Source: Siccibacter turicensis LMG 23730 (GTDB taxonomy: Bacteria > Pseudomonadota > Gammaproteobacteria > Enterobacterales > Enterobacteriaceae). From it: a stretch of DNA of 64,000 nucleotides. The notes beneath the pieces are model-generated. The model was not told the DNA's origin, searched no databases, and saw only the letters and a list, made by a program, of their open reading frames with translations. Positions 26,879 to 36,147 of the stretch are shown piece by piece. Made by a program: the position numbers and the translations under genes. The stretch is taken from contig NZ_AWFZ01000061.1 in assembly GCF_000463155.2 (NCBI RefSeq), positions 108,535 to 172,534 of the forward strand, read 5' to 3'. Within the stretch, counting starts at the first letter, position 1, and every line of letters begins with the position of its first letter.

Positions 26879-27648
26879 AGTTTTTTCTCCAGGTGGTCGG
26901 CCGGATCGTCGGGCAGGCGGGTGATGCGCGCCTGGCGGGCCAGATCGTCATCGAACTGTTTAATCGTGGTATGGACGAAGCTCAGGTGGGCCATCATCGC
27001 CCGGCGTGCGCCCTCGGCGTCGCCGTCCAGGATGGCATTGAGCACTGCGGCGTGCTGTTCGGTCAGGCGGGCAAACACCGGCGGCACCAGATACATGCGC
27101 TGTCGGCTCTCGATCACCGACGACTGCAGCAGGTCGAAGAAGCCGCGCATGGTCTGGAGCAGCACGATATTGTGCGAGGCTTCGGCAATCGCCAGGTGAA
27201 ACCGCACATCGGCCTGGGAGGACAGGTCCGGGTCATCGCTCTGGGTCGCCTCAAAGCAGAGGCGCAGCTTCTCTTTGTCCGCCGGGGTGGCGCGCATCGC
27301 CGCGTGCCAGGCGGTGCTGGCCTCGATGGCGTGGCGCGCTTCGAGAATGTCGTAGCTGTAGCCCGCGTCACTCGCCAGCAGGGTTTTGATCGGCTGAACG
27401 ATATTCTGTTCAGACCAGGTTTCATGCCGCCAGCGCACGAAGGTGCCGCCGCCGCGTCGGGTCATCAGCACGCCCTGGGCGTTCAGCACCTGCAGCGCTT
27501 CGCGCACCGAATTGCGCGAGACGCCAAGCAGGGCGGCAAGCTGGCGTTCGGCGGGCAGCTTCATGCCCGCGTCCAGCCCCTGCTCATCAATCAGCGCCCG
27601 CAGGCGATCGGCGACGTCGTCGGTCAGACGCCGGGTAGGTAGTGTCAT
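26875..27648 (-). CDS. lldR: GntR/FadR-family regulator of L-lactate genes
   Basis: A 257-residue FCD-type GntR regulator. The N-terminal winged helix ([27 protein letters not shown]) is followed by a C-terminal FCD domain with the expected Asp/His metal residues ([12 protein letters not shown]). It represses or activates lldPRD by looping between two operators, relieved by L-lactate. It is coupled to both neighbours by four-base overlaps. Two good operators lie before lldP. Confidence 0.95.
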   Translation of the reverse strand: MTLPTRRLTDDVADRLRALIDEQGLDAGMKLPAERQLAALLGVSRNSVREALQVLNAQGVLMTRRGGGTFVRWRHETWSEQNIVQPIKTLLASDAGYSYDILEARHAIEASTAWHAAMRATPADKEKLRLCFEATQSDDPDLSSQADVRFHLAIAEASHNIVLLQTMRGFFDLLQSSVIESRQRMYLVPPVFARLTEQHAAVLNAILDGDAEGARRAMMAHLSFVHTTIKQFDDDLARQARITRLPDDPADHLEKKL

Positions 27649-29300
27649 GGAATCATCCAGGTTAAGACGTAAGCCTGTAGCGTGGTGATAATCCCCACGA
27701 TGCAGGTGAAAATCAGGCTGTGCTTCACGGTGAAGCGGAACAGATCCGACTCTTTACCGACCAGTCCGACCGCCGCACAGGCTATCGCGATGGACTGCGG
27801 CGAGATCATCTTCCCGGTTACGCCGCCGGTGGTGTTAGCCGCGACCAGCAGCACATCCGACACGCCAATCTGCTGGGCGGCGGTGGCCTGAAGCGCCGCA
27901 AACAGGGCGTTTGAGGAGGTGTCCGATCCGGTCAGGAACACGCCCAGCCAGCCAAGGAACGGTGAGAAGAAGGTGAAGGCGTGGCCGGTATGCGCCAGCG
28001 CAAGCGCCAGAGTGGACGACAGCCCGGAATAGTTCGAGATAAACGCGAACGCCAGCACCATACCGATGGAGTAGATCGGCAGCGCCAGCTCCTTCATGGT
28101 GTGGCCGAAGGTGGCGACCGCCTCTTTCGGTTTCATGCGCAGCCACACGATTGAGAGCAGTGCGGCAAACAGGATGGCGGTACCGGTAGCCGAGAACCAG
28201 TCAAACTTATAGACCGCGGCGTACGGAGTAGCGTCGGCCACCACCGGTGGCATACGCGCCACCAGCTTATCGAGGAACGGCACGGGCAGGTTGAACACCC
28301 AGTTGGCCAGCGCGCCATCTTTGGCAAACAGCGCTTTAAAGGGCGGGATGCTCCACAGGGTTACCGTGGCGGTCAGGAACAGGAACGGCGACCAGGCTTT
28401 GACGATCTGGCCGTGGGTATAGCGCTGGTTTGATGGCGTCGGGTCCGCTGCCTGAGCATTGATATCCTCGAAGCGGAAAATGCGCGTGGGCTGCCAGCGT
28501 TTGAGGAACAGGGTGAGGCACACCAGCGACACCAGCGAGGAGATGATGTCCGGCAGCTCCGGGCCGATAAAGTTGGAGCTGAGATACTGGGCAATGGCAA
28601 ACGAACCACCGGCGACGATCACCGCCGGCCAGGTCTCTTTGATACCGCGCCAGCCGTCCATAATCCCCATGATCCAGAACAGCACGATGATGGTCAGGAA
28701 CGGCAGTTGACGGCCAACCATCTGCCCAATCTCAAAGCTGTCGAGGCCGGTCACCTGACCGGCCACCAGAATCGGGATACCCATGGCGCCAAACGCCACC
28801 GGGGCGGTGTTAACGATCAGGCACAGGCCGGCGGCGTAGAGCGGGTTAAACCCCAGCCCAACCAGCAGCGCCGCGGTGATGGCCACCGGGGCGCCAAAGC
28901 CCGCGGCTCCTTCCAGAAATGCCCCGAAGCAGAAACCGACGATCAGCATCTGCAGGCGCTGGTCCGGGGTGATGCTCAATATTGACGAGCGAATGATGTC
29001 GAACTGGCCGGTTTTCACCGAGATTTTATAGACAAATACCGCGGCGATAATTATCCAGGCTATCGGCCACAGGCCGTAGAAGAAGCCGTACACCGCGGAT
29101 GCAAACGCACGGTCATAAGGCATGTCGTAAAAGAACAGCGATACCGCAAGCGCAATGGCAACGGTGATGGTTCCGGCCTGCCAGCCTTTAAGCTTCAGTT
29201 TAATCAGCGCGAAGAAGAAAAACAGAATAGGTAACGCGGCAATCAGGCTCGAGAGCCAGATATTTCCTGCCGGATCGTAATTTTGTTGCCAGAGTTCCAT
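27645..29300 (-). CDS. lldP: L-lactate permease
   Basis: A 551-residue transporter, the same length as E. coli LldP, starting [20 protein letters not shown]. About 14 membrane helices are predicted; the LctP signatures [20 protein letters not shown] and [16 protein letters not shown] are present. It imports L-lactate (and glycolate or D-lactate) with protons. ATG 29300 is chosen by homology and an upstream GGAG; an 80-codon upstream extension is not used. Confidence 0.97.
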   Translation of the reverse strand: MELWQQNYDPAGNIWLSSLIAALPILFFFFALIKLKLKGWQAGTITVAIALAVSLFFYDMPYDRAFASAVYGFFYGLWPIAWIIIAAVFVYKISVKTGQFDIIRSSILSITPDQRLQMLIVGFCFGAFLEGAAGFGAPVAITAALLVGLGFNPLYAAGLCLIVNTAPVAFGAMGIPILVAGQVTGLDSFEIGQMVGRQLPFLTIIVLFWIMGIMDGWRGIKETWPAVIVAGGSFAIAQYLSSNFIGPELPDIISSLVSLVCLTLFLKRWQPTRIFRFEDINAQAADPTPSNQRYTHGQIVKAWSPFLFLTATVTLWSIPPFKALFAKDGALANWVFNLPVPFLDKLVARMPPVVADATPYAAVYKFDWFSATGTAILFAALLSIVWLRMKPKEAVATFGHTMKELALPIYSIGMVLAFAFISNYSGLSSTLALALAHTGHAFTFFSPFLGWLGVFLTGSDTSSNALFAALQATAAQQIGVSDVLLVAANTTGGVTGKMISPQSIAIACAAVGLVGKESDLFRFTVKHSLIFTCIVGIITTLQAYVLTWMIP

Positions 29301-29366
29301 AGCGCGCTCCTGTGGCCCACCCGCCCGTGCAGCAAATCTGTGTTTGCCTGAAAGCACGTGTAAAAG

Positions 29367-29503
29367 TGGTCCAACCAAAGTGTTGTTGTAGGGTGAATGA
29401 CAACAAATGGTTAACCGAATGTTGCTGATGGGCAACGTTATTGTAAGCCGTAATCTGGAATTTGTGAGGAGACAAGGGGGAATGGCGTGAATTGGTTGGG
29501 CCA
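29367..29503. promoter_or_regulatory. lldP promoter region with paired LldR operators
   Basis: TGGTCCAACCA (29367-29377) and, on the opposite strand, TGGCCCAACCA (29493-29503) differ at one of 11 positions and are 126 bp apart centre to centre. E. coli lldPRD likewise has O1 and O2 about 127 bp apart bridged by LldR. The upstream copy lies close to the end of the nudix gene (29551), so the accessory operon abuts this control region. Confidence 0.75.
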
Positions 29504-29550
29504 GTTTGACGTGGGCACCGGCCATTGTGTGGCGCGGCACCCCGGCGTGA

Positions 29551-29976
29551 CTAGAGAAAGCCTTTCTGAGTGAAGGTAAAGCGCGTTGCGTCGTTCAGAT
29601 CGTAATCTTTCAGCCTGTCGCGACTAACCCAGGCGATCTCCTGAAACTCGTCATTAAACACCACCTCACGATTGGCGCTCACGCAGTCGAAAATCAGGTA
29701 AATCATGTAGATCTCTTCTTTCGTTCCGTCGGCATAGGTTTTTATCCGTACGTCGTCCCGAAAGGTCCAGGGCGTGATGCTGACAAGCTCAAGCTTGTCG
29801 CCCAGCTCTTCGCGGATCTCACGGCGCAGCGCCTCTTCGAGGGTTTCACCCGGCTCCGTGCCGCCGCCCGATAACGCCCACTGCCCCGGGAATACGCCCC
29901 GGTCGCTTGCCATCCGGCAAAGTAAAACGTCACCATCGTTTTCAATAATCGGACAAACAATAATCCTTTGACGCAT
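29551..29976 (-). CDS. NudI-like Nudix hydrolase, third gene of the viperin-like operon
   Basis: A 141-residue Nudix protein. The Nudix box spans residues 38-60 (G, E44, REIREELG 52-59) and is complete. It is strongly similar to NudI/YfaO of E. coli (start [13 protein letters not shown], core [13 protein letters not shown], and the [20 protein letters not shown] segment); NudI removes pyrophosphate from pyrimidine deoxynucleoside triphosphates. The start at 29976 has AGGAG five bases upstream; a start six codons earlier is less likely. The first 35 bases overlap the kinase gene, so translation is coupled. In this operon it may act on the radical SAM enzyme's product. The name nudI is withheld because K-12 nudI lies elsewhere. 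Confidence 0.88.
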   Translation of the reverse strand: MRQRIIVCPIIENDGDVLLCRMASDRGVFPGQWALSGGGTEPGETLEEALRREIREELGDKLELVSITPWTFRDDVRIKTYADGTKEEIYMIYLIFDCVSANREVVFNDEFQEIAWVSRDRLKDYDLNDATRFTFTQKGFL

Positions 29977-30685
29977 GTGAACTCCTGATTTCACGAATGT
30001 TGCCGAGCACCTTGTCGGAAAGTTTTTCTACGGTATCCGCTGCCGAAAATTTTACAACCCGCGCCTGCAGGCTATCCGGGAGGTTTGTGATAAACGTCTG
30101 ATATTCATCGTGCCAGCCGCCGAGCCATTTTTCTTTCATTGCCTCATCCGGAAATTCCTGCGGACGGATCCCGCACTGCTCGTCACGGTTCAGATTATTC
30201 AGCGAATGGTGCAGATCAAAATCCATTAATACGATCACGTCCGGATCCGGGAGCAGTTTCGCTATTTCCCGCCACAGCGACATATAGCTTTCATATTGCG
30301 AGGCGGTGATATATTCCGCCCGGCGCAGAAAATTGATAAAGATATAATCTTCAACGTGTGAACGCTCCATCACCAGGTTATAGCCCTGCTCAAGCCATGA
30401 TTTAATCAGCAGCGCCCGCTGGATCATAAAATTGAGCTGAATAAGGTAGCCGTAGCGCGGGGTGTCATCGAAAAGGTAGGGCAGAAGATGGTGGTGAACC
30501 GCTTTTTCGTCAATGGCGAGGGTATGTTCATCCTCCTGATACAGCGCCACCGCAATCTTGCGCAGCAGGGTGCTTTTCCCCGCCCCGGAATTTCCGGAAA
30601 GACAGATATAGACCGGACGGCGGTGCTGGATTTTTACTCTGGCAGGCGCAGACCAGGGGTCCATGAACAGAAAATTTTCTCTCAT
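29942..30685 (-). CDS. Deoxynucleoside kinase-like P-loop kinase, second gene of the viperin-like operon
   Basis: A 247-residue P-loop kinase. Walker A is GNSGAGKST (residues 31-39); an ERSHVED motif with downstream Tyr/Phe residues fits the deoxynucleoside kinase (dCK/dGK/dNK) family's ERS substrate-binding signature, and [19 protein letters not shown] fits the lid region with its Arg. It probably phosphorylates a nucleoside, or a nucleoside analogue, at the 5' position. The ATG overlaps the stop of the radical SAM gene by four bases, and its own 3' end overlaps the nudix gene by 35 bases. Prokaryotic viperins often neighbour nucleotide kinases. Confidence 0.75.
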   Translation of the reverse strand: MRENFLFMDPWSAPARVKIQHRRPVYICLSGNSGAGKSTLLRKIAVALYQEDEHTLAIDEKAVHHHLLPYLFDDTPRYGYLIQLNFMIQRALLIKSWLEQGYNLVMERSHVEDYIFINFLRRAEYITASQYESYMSLWREIAKLLPDPDVIVLMDFDLHHSLNNLNRDEQCGIRPQEFPDEAMKEKWLGGWHDEYQTFITNLPDSLQARVVKFSAADTVEKLSDKVLGNIREIRSSHASKDYCLSDY

Positions 30686-31551
30686 GAAATAAACTCCCGG
30701 TTATCCAGCCAGAAGCGGTTATTCTCACACTTCTGCATGACATGGTTATTGCCAAAAATGGAGGAGAGGATCTTTTCCCGTGAATCGGTGTACATGTTGC
30801 AGAGCAGGGTATAGTTCTCGCCGTCGGGAATAATCACATTAAAGTTTGGCTCCATGACGACATTGGCGTTGTCCCGCTCCTCGAAGGTGGCCCAGCTGAC
30901 GGGCATCTCAGGATGAAGCGCTTTCACCCGGTTCATCTGTTCAAGAAAAAGTTGGGTGTCGATTTCCAGCTTTTCACGCTTCTCTTTTCCGACGCCGAGC
31001 GGGCAGAACTGATAAAAACGCCAGGCCTGCACGTTATAAGGTAAGGCCTCAACCCAGCTTATCAGGTCGTGTAATTCCATAATATTGGCCTGGGACACCA
31101 CCGTGGTGAGCTTAATATTAATTTTATTCGACGCCTGCGGCAGCCAAGTAAGGATATTCTTCACTACCCGATGCTGATTACTCATTTTATCGCTGCGGAT
31201 GGTGCTGTTAATCTCTTTTTTAATACCGTCTATCGGAATGCCCACCCAATCGAGCACGTTATTCAGCCGCTCATGATCCATCACGAACCGATGCCCCACT
31301 GTGGAGAGATAGGTCATAAAGCCTTTTTGTTTTGCATGCTCAATAAGCTCAAGAAAATCTTTGCGGGAGGTGGGTTCGCCGCCGGTAAAACCAATGCGGC
31401 GAAAGCCCACGTCGTACATTTTATCGATGACGGCGAGCGCCTTGTCTTTGGATGAATCGAGAATGCCGGGGTTTCTGAAACAGAGGTCGCACCCTAAATC
31501 GCAGTGCGACGTAATTCTGAAATCGAGTAATAAATTACTGACGTTTAGCAT
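30682..31551 (-). CDS. Viperin-like radical SAM enzyme
   Basis: A 289-residue radical SAM protein. The cluster motif CDLGCDLC (Cys17, 21, 24) is followed by Phe, and the SAM-binding GGEP is at 57-60. Features recalled from viperin follow in order: a GIPIDG/IRSDK segment matching the CDSFDEE/IGRGQG region, NKINIKLTTVVSQ matching FKINSVIN, AWRFYQF matching RWKVFQ, and a late Cys. There is no SPASM domain. Viperins convert NTPs to 3'-deoxy-3',4'-didehydro-NTP chain terminators. ATG 31551 follows AAGGAG by seven bases; the upstream extension is not used. It is the first gene of an operon with a kinase and a Nudix hydrolase, and AT-richer than flanking lld and yibL. It could instead be another MoaA-like radical SAM enzyme. 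Confidence 0.65.
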   Translation of the reverse strand: MLNVSNLLLDFRITSHCDLGCDLCFRNPGILDSSKDKALAVIDKMYDVGFRRIGFTGGEPTSRKDFLELIEHAKQKGFMTYLSTVGHRFVMDHERLNNVLDWVGIPIDGIKKEINSTIRSDKMSNQHRVVKNILTWLPQASNKINIKLTTVVSQANIMELHDLISWVEALPYNVQAWRFYQFCPLGVGKEKREKLEIDTQLFLEQMNRVKALHPEMPVSWATFEERDNANVVMEPNFNVIIPDGENYTLLCNMYTDSREKILSSIFGNNHVMQKCENNRFWLDNREFIS

Positions 31552-31597
31552 GGTACATCTCCTTACCCCAATTATGTGAGCATCACCAGAGAAGCGA

Positions 31598-31622
31598 ATA
31601 ACCATTCATTCATTGTGGTTAT
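31598..31622. promoter_or_regulatory. Inverted repeat upstream of the viperin-like operon
   Basis: Arms ATAACCA (31598-31604) and TGGTTAT (31616-31622) with an 11-base spacer, about 50 bases before the radical SAM start codon. It is a plausible operator for an unlinked regulator. The rest of the 31552-31810 gap shows no gene and no clear promoter hexamers. Confidence 0.4.
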
Positions 31623-31810
31623 GAGAGATCACCATACGCCTGAGAAATGAAATATCAATCAGGTTCTGGATATATCTTCGCCAGCTGCGACGGGGGAGGA
31701 ATTAACGGCGGTGCACGGTAGAAACACAGAGGGATGAATCGCGCGACTTCATCCGCTCTGTGTGCTGAAGATTAAGAATGGCCGAACGGCAGGTGTGAAG
31801 AGCAGGGCAA

Positions 31811-32173
31811 TCAGAATTCGGTTTTGGCGAAACCGGTCATCTCCTGGAGGCCCATTTCGCGGCCCAGGGCGGTCATCGGGTGCACGACTACCAGCCCGCG
31901 CACGCTCTTCTTCAGCTTGCCCATATCGGCCTGCTCTTTTTTGGTAATAGCCCGGCGATACGGCATATCGGCCAGCTTCTGCGCTTCCTTGCTGAGCTTA
32001 ACGGTGCGCACCTCTTTCAGGCGGGCGATTTCGGCTTCAAGCGTCTCTTTCTCTTTTTCCAGCTCGGCGTATTTATCGGCGGCTTCAACGAGGGAGAGCC
32101 CGGCCTGCTGGTGGCGGATCGCATCGAGACGGTCGCTCAGGCGTTTAATTTCAGCTTTTTCGACTTCTTTCAT
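31811..32173 (-). CDS. yibL: YibL family ribosome-associated protein
   Basis: A 120-residue, highly charged protein starting [23 protein letters not shown], matching YibL of E. coli in length and sequence. Residues ~1-60 are predicted coiled coil. YibL co-sediments with ribosomes; its molecular role is not known. It lies beside mtlR as in K-12. It marks the right edge of the conserved backbone next to the inserted three-gene operon. Confidence 0.93.
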   Translation of the reverse strand: MKEVEKAEIKRLSDRLDAIRHQQAGLSLVEAADKYAELEKEKETLEAEIARLKEVRTVKLSKEAQKLADMPYRRAITKKEQADMGKLKKSVRGLVVVHPMTALGREMGLQEMTGFAKTEF

Positions 32174-32324
32174 GGCAGTTTGACTCTAAAAGGTGTGTTT
32201 CTGGCAAAGGATACACTATTGGCTGCCCGAACGCAGGCTTCGCGATCGCTCCGCATCGGCTAACGAACCGGGTGCGGCGCTCTGTTTTCCGGGGCATTTC
32301 GCGATACGGCGCGGGCTGGAGAGG

Positions 32325-32870
32325 CTATTTCTGGAACGCCTTTTTCAGGCTGATGCCTGAGATAAGCTCGGTGAGGGAGAGCACCATCGTGGAGCGAACC
32401 ACCTGCAGATAGCGCTGTTTCTGCATGGCGTACAGCGCCGCGTCGCTGGGATCAAACTGCGGCGCGGGGGGCAGGGCGGCAACGCAGTGCAGCTCGCCAA
32501 ACGGCCCGAGAATTTCATCGTCGGTAAAGCGGTAGTCGCTGCCGTCGTGGTTAAGCTCTTCGCGTAACGCCAGCAGCAGTTCGGCGTCTTCGTACTCCGC
32601 CCGGCTGAGCACGCCAAGGCCGTAGATAAGCTTCAGGCGCACCGTCAGATCGCCCAGCGGACCGTTGCCGTCCAGCAGCGGTTCGACGGCGTATTTCACC
32701 GCGTAGTCATCCTTGCGAAAGACCTGAAGCACCAGAATGTTCACGGCTTCGCTCAGCAGTTCGACGGCGGCGATGATCAGGCTGCGTACGCTTTTCCCCG
32801 CGTTCAGGCGCTCCAGAACGTGGTTTTCGAAAGCCTGGGGTTCTTCCAATTTTGCCTGCATCTCTGACAA
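32325..32870 (-). CDS. mtlR: Mannitol operon repressor
   Basis: A 181-residue protein matching MtlR (RVLERLNAGKSVRS-like, then FRKDDYAVKYAVEPLLDG and DDEILGPFGELHCVAALPP). MtlR represses mtl transcription but has no standard DNA-binding fold and may act through HPr or another partner. The start is uncertain: TTG 32870 gives 181 residues, ATG 32861 gives 178. Both are shorter than K-12 MtlR (195) because the frame upstream runs into the mtlD stop codon, which is in the same frame. Confidence 0.9.
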   Translation of the reverse strand: MSEMQAKLEEPQAFENHVLERLNAGKSVRSLIIAAVELLSEAVNILVLQVFRKDDYAVKYAVEPLLDGNGPLGDLTVRLKLIYGLGVLSRAEYEDAELLLALREELNHDGSDYRFTDDEILGPFGELHCVAALPPAPQFDPSDAALYAMQKQRYLQVVRSTMVLSLTELISGISLKKAFQK

Positions 32871-32909
32871 CCTGAAAACGGGAGCGCGGTGCCGCGCCCC
32901 CGGTACTGA

Positions 32910-34058
32910 TTACGCCCGGCTGTTATACGCGTTTACCGCGTCCGCCACCACTTCACTCTGTGCATCCAGGCCAGAAATCTGCGCAAGCGTAGCCTGCGGG
33001 CCTTTTTCGGCAATCAGCTGCGCCAGCTCCTGCGCCTGCGGATCCTGCTCGCTGCGGTAGTGCATTGCGGCGGCGATACCCAGCACCAGATTGTGATGCG
33101 GCAGGCCATACTCCAGCGTGCCCAGCAGCGGCTTAATCAGGCGATCGCCGGCGCTCAGTTTACGCAGCGGCTGACGGCCCACGCGCTCAACGTCATCTTT
33201 CAGGTACGGGTTTTCGAAGCGGCCCAGAATTTTGTTGATGTAGGCGGCGTGCTTGTCGGCATCAAAGCCGTAGCGCTTGATCAGCACCGCGCCGCTCTCT
33301 TCCATCGCGCCTTTTACCACGGCGCGGATGTTTTCATCGAGAATGGCGTCGCGAATCGTCTGATGCCCCGCCTGCTGGCCAAGATACGCGGTAATCGCGT
33401 GGCCGGTGTTGAGGGTAAACAGCTTACGCTCAACGAACGCCATCAGGTTGTCGGTCAGCTCCATGCCCGGAATGGTCGGCAGCGTGCCAACGAACTGGGT
33501 TTTATCAACGATCCACTCGCTGAAGGTTTCCACGGTCACTTCCAGCGGATCGTTGGTCGCCGATTCGGACGGCGGAACGATACGGTCTACCGCGGAATCC
33601 ACGAAGCCGACGTGGCCCTCAACCCAGGCGATATCGCCCTCGTTCAGCGCTTTCAGCACGTGACCTTTAAGCTGGCTGGTGCCGCGCACCATGTTTTCAC
33701 AGGCGATGATATTCAGCGGCGCGTCGTTGCCCTGGGCTTTACGTTTTGCAAGCCCTTTGGCAATGGCCGGGGCGATGCGCTCCAGCACAACCGGGCCAAC
33801 CGCGGTAGTGATGAGATCGACCTGAGCAATCAGATCGACCACGTCGTCGCCGATGCTGCTCACGGCGTTCACGCCGGACACGGTATCAACCTGCTCGTTT
33901 TCACCGACCACATGGACCTGATAGCTGTGGCGCGCGTTCAGAGCGTCAAGCACCACCTGGTTGACGTCGGCGAAGGTGAGTTCAATACCGGCGTCTGCCA
34001 GCAGTTTGCCAATAAAGCCTCGACCGATATTACCTGCACCAAAATGTAATGCTTTCAT
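32910..34058 (-). CDS. mtlD: Mannitol-1-phosphate 5-dehydrogenase
   Basis: A 382-residue NAD-dependent enzyme, the same length as E. coli MtlD. The Rossmann loop [14 protein letters not shown] is at the N-terminus. The catalytic Lys-x4-Asn-x2-H region is around [20 protein letters not shown]. It oxidises mannitol-1-phosphate from MtlA to fructose-6-phosphate. It follows mtlA after a 166-bp gap with a palindromic repeat and a hairpin. Confidence 0.97.
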   Translation of the reverse strand: MKALHFGAGNIGRGFIGKLLADAGIELTFADVNQVVLDALNARHSYQVHVVGENEQVDTVSGVNAVSSIGDDVVDLIAQVDLITTAVGPVVLERIAPAIAKGLAKRKAQGNDAPLNIIACENMVRGTSQLKGHVLKALNEGDIAWVEGHVGFVDSAVDRIVPPSESATNDPLEVTVETFSEWIVDKTQFVGTLPTIPGMELTDNLMAFVERKLFTLNTGHAITAYLGQQAGHQTIRDAILDENIRAVVKGAMEESGAVLIKRYGFDADKHAAYINKILGRFENPYLKDDVERVGRQPLRKLSAGDRLIKPLLGTLEYGLPHHNLVLGIAAAMHYRSEQDPQAQELAQLIAEKGPQATLAQISGLDAQSEVVADAVNAYNSRA

Positions 34059-34096
34059 GTGGATATCCTTACTAATGTTTTTACCCGCAGGGGCTG

Positions 34097-34151
34097 GGGT
34101 GAGGGCGGAGTCGCATCTCCCCTCACCCTAACCCTCTCCCGAAGGAGAGGG
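34097..34151. repeat. Intergenic palindromic repeat between mtlA and mtlD
   Basis: Nested inverted repeats: GGTGAGGG pairs with CCCTCACC (34120-34130 area), and CCCTCTCC (34132-34139) pairs with GGAGAGGG (34144-34151). It has the same CTCCCC(T/G)CACCCT(A/G)ACC(CT)CTC pattern as the copy between rhaA and rhaD (10411-10460), so both belong to one REP-like family. Confidence 0.6.
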
Positions 34152-34199
34152 GAAAGAACCGGTACTGCTTTACCCCGCTCGCGACGGCGCGGGGCGGTG

Positions 34200-34219
34200 T
34201 GAGGGTGTCTCCACCCTCA
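34200..34219 (-). repeat. Hairpin just after mtlA
   Basis: Perfect 8-bp stem TGAGGGTG/CACCCTCA with a TCTC loop, five bases past the mtlA stop. No T tract. Together with the repeat beyond it, it may lower mtlD expression relative to mtlA. Confidence 0.5.
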
Positions 34220-34224
34220 GCGTA

Positions 34225-36147
34225 TTACGCGCTCTTATTACCGGCCAGCAGCGCCAGCACTTCATCCACGCTGGTAGTGTTGGCAAGACGCTCGATGACC
34301 GTCTCGTCGTCCAGCGCGTTGGTCAGGCTGGTAATCACCTGGATGTGCTCATTGTTACGCGCGGCGATACCGATAACCAGACGGGCGATATCGTCTTCGT
34401 CTTCGCCGAAGCGCACGCCCTGCGGGTACTGACAGAATACCACGCCGGTTTTCAGCACGCGGTCTTTGGCTTCCACGGTGCCGTGTGGAACAGCGATAGA
34501 CTCACCCAGGTAGGTCGGGGTCAGCTTCTCACGCTCCAGCATCGCTTCCACGTATTCTGGCTGCACGTAGCCGCCTTTCACCAGCTGCTCACCGGCGAAG
34601 CGAATCGCGTCTTCTTTGTGGCTCGCCGTCAGGCCCAGGAACACGTTCTCTGCGCCGAGCTTGAACAGGTGGCTGTTGCTCTCGTCAAAGCTGTCGTGCA
34701 GGCTGGTGCGCACTTTCTCTTCGTTCTGGGTGTGGCGCTGGGCCGCAACCAGACGGTCGGTCAGACTGGTATACAGACCGCTGTCGAGGAAGTTAGTCAG
34801 CGAAATGTGCTGCGCCTGCGGCACCTGACGCATCGCGCGCTCGGTCAGATCGCGGTGGGTAATCACCAGATCCACATCGCCCGGTAGGCTGTTGATCGCG
34901 CTGTTGGTCACGGAGATGTGCGTCAGCCCGGCATCCTGCACTTTCTTACGTAGTACGCCTGCACCCATAGCGCTGGAGCCCATACCGGCATCGCACGCCA
35001 CGATGATTTTACGCACGTGGCTCAGATCGTTGGTGGTATCGCCAGCGGTCACTGCGGCCGCGCCGCCTTTGGACTGGGATTTCATGTCCTGCATACGACG
35101 GGTCGCCGCTTCGATGTCATCTTCCTCTTTCACTTTGCTGGTTTTCAGCAGAATGGCTGAGATAACAAAGGAGACCGCCATCGCTGCGACAATCGCCGCG
35201 ATGTTAGCGAAGTAGGCACCTTTCGGCGTCATCGCCAGTACCGCCAGGATAGAACCCGGAGAGGCCGGAGAAACCAGACCACCGTGCAGTACGCTCAGGG
35301 TGAACACACCGGTCATGCCGCCAAGGATAACGGCGATAATCAGACGCGGGTTCATCAGCACGTACGGGAAGTAAATTTCGTGGATACCACCCAGGAAGTG
35401 GATGATAGCCGCGCCGCCGGCAGACTGCTTCGCGCTGCCGCGACCAAAGAACATGTACGCCAGCAGAACGCCCATACCCGGACCCGGGTTTGCTTCGATC
35501 AGGAAGAAGATGGACTTGCCCAGCTCATGGGACTGCTGAATACCCAGCGGCGAGAAGATACCGTGGTTGATGGCGTTGTTGAGGAACAGGATTTTCGCCG
35601 GTTCAACAAAGATGGACGCCAGCGGCAGCATGTCATGGACAACCATGAAGTTGACGCCAGCCGCCAGTGCTTTAGAGAGCACTTCTACCGCTGGGCCAAT
35701 GCCGAGGAACGCCAGAATCGCCAGGATCATACCGATGATGCCAGCGGAGAAGTTGTTCACCAGCATTTCAAAGCCGGATTTGATTTTGCCGTCTACCTGC
35801 GCGTCAAATTTCTTGATGCACCAGCCGCCCAGCGGGCCGGCAATCATCGCGCCGAGGAACATCGGCATATCTGCACCAACGATAACGCCCATGGTGGTAA
35901 TCGCACCCACCACGCCACCGCGATCGCCGCCAACCAGACGGCCACCGGTAAAGCCGATAAGCAGCGGCAGCAGATAGGTGATCATCGGACCTACCAGCTT
36001 GGCCAACGTTTCGCTCGGCCACCATCCTGTGGGAATAAACAACGCGGTGATAATACCCCAGGCGATAAACGCCCCAATGTTCGGCATTACCATATTGCTG
36101 AGAAAACGACCAAAGCTTTGCACTTTGATCTTGATATCGGATGACAT
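34225..36147 (-). CDS. mtlA: PTS mannitol transporter IICBA
   Basis: A 640-residue fused PTS protein (637 in K-12). The IIC membrane domain (~1-345) opens with VQSFGRFLSNMVMPNIGAFIAWG. The IIB domain has the phosphocysteine in KIIVACDAGMGSSAMG (near residue 387). The IIA domain at the C-terminus has the phosphohistidine in GESIAVPHGTVEAKD. It imports D-mannitol and yields mannitol-1-phosphate. It is the first gene of mtlADR, under a long upstream region with four CRP-like sites. Confidence 0.98.
   Translation of the reverse strand: MSSDIKIKVQSFGRFLSNMVMPNIGAFIAWGIITALFIPTGWWPSETLAKLVGPMITYLLPLLIGFTGGRLVGGDRGGVVGAITTMGVIVGADMPMFLGAMIAGPLGGWCIKKFDAQVDGKIKSGFEMLVNNFSAGIIGMILAILAFLGIGPAVEVLSKALAAGVNFMVVHDMLPLASIFVEPAKILFLNNAINHGIFSPLGIQQSHELGKSIFFLIEANPGPGMGVLLAYMFFGRGSAKQSAGGAAIIHFLGGIHEIYFPYVLMNPRLIIAVILGGMTGVFTLSVLHGGLVSPASPGSILAVLAMTPKGAYFANIAAIVAAMAVSFVISAILLKTSKVKEEDDIEAATRRMQDMKSQSKGGAAAVTAGDTTNDLSHVRKIIVACDAGMGSSAMGAGVLRKKVQDAGLTHISVTNSAINSLPGDVDLVITHRDLTERAMRQVPQAQHISLTNFLDSGLYTSLTDRLVAAQRHTQNEEKVRTSLHDSFDESNSHLFKLGAENVFLGLTASHKEDAIRFAGEQLVKGGYVQPEYVEAMLEREKLTPTYLGESIAVPHGTVEAKDRVLKTGVVFCQYPQGVRFGEDEDDIARLVIGIAARNNEHIQVITSLTNALDDETVIERLANTTSVDEVLALLAGNKSA

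Noticed and set aside
30682-31551. Calling the radical SAM gene simply moaA, or a SPASM peptide maturase
   Set aside because: There is no C-terminal second cluster motif of MoaA or SPASM, no precursor peptide gene nearby, and the neighbours are nucleotide enzymes.
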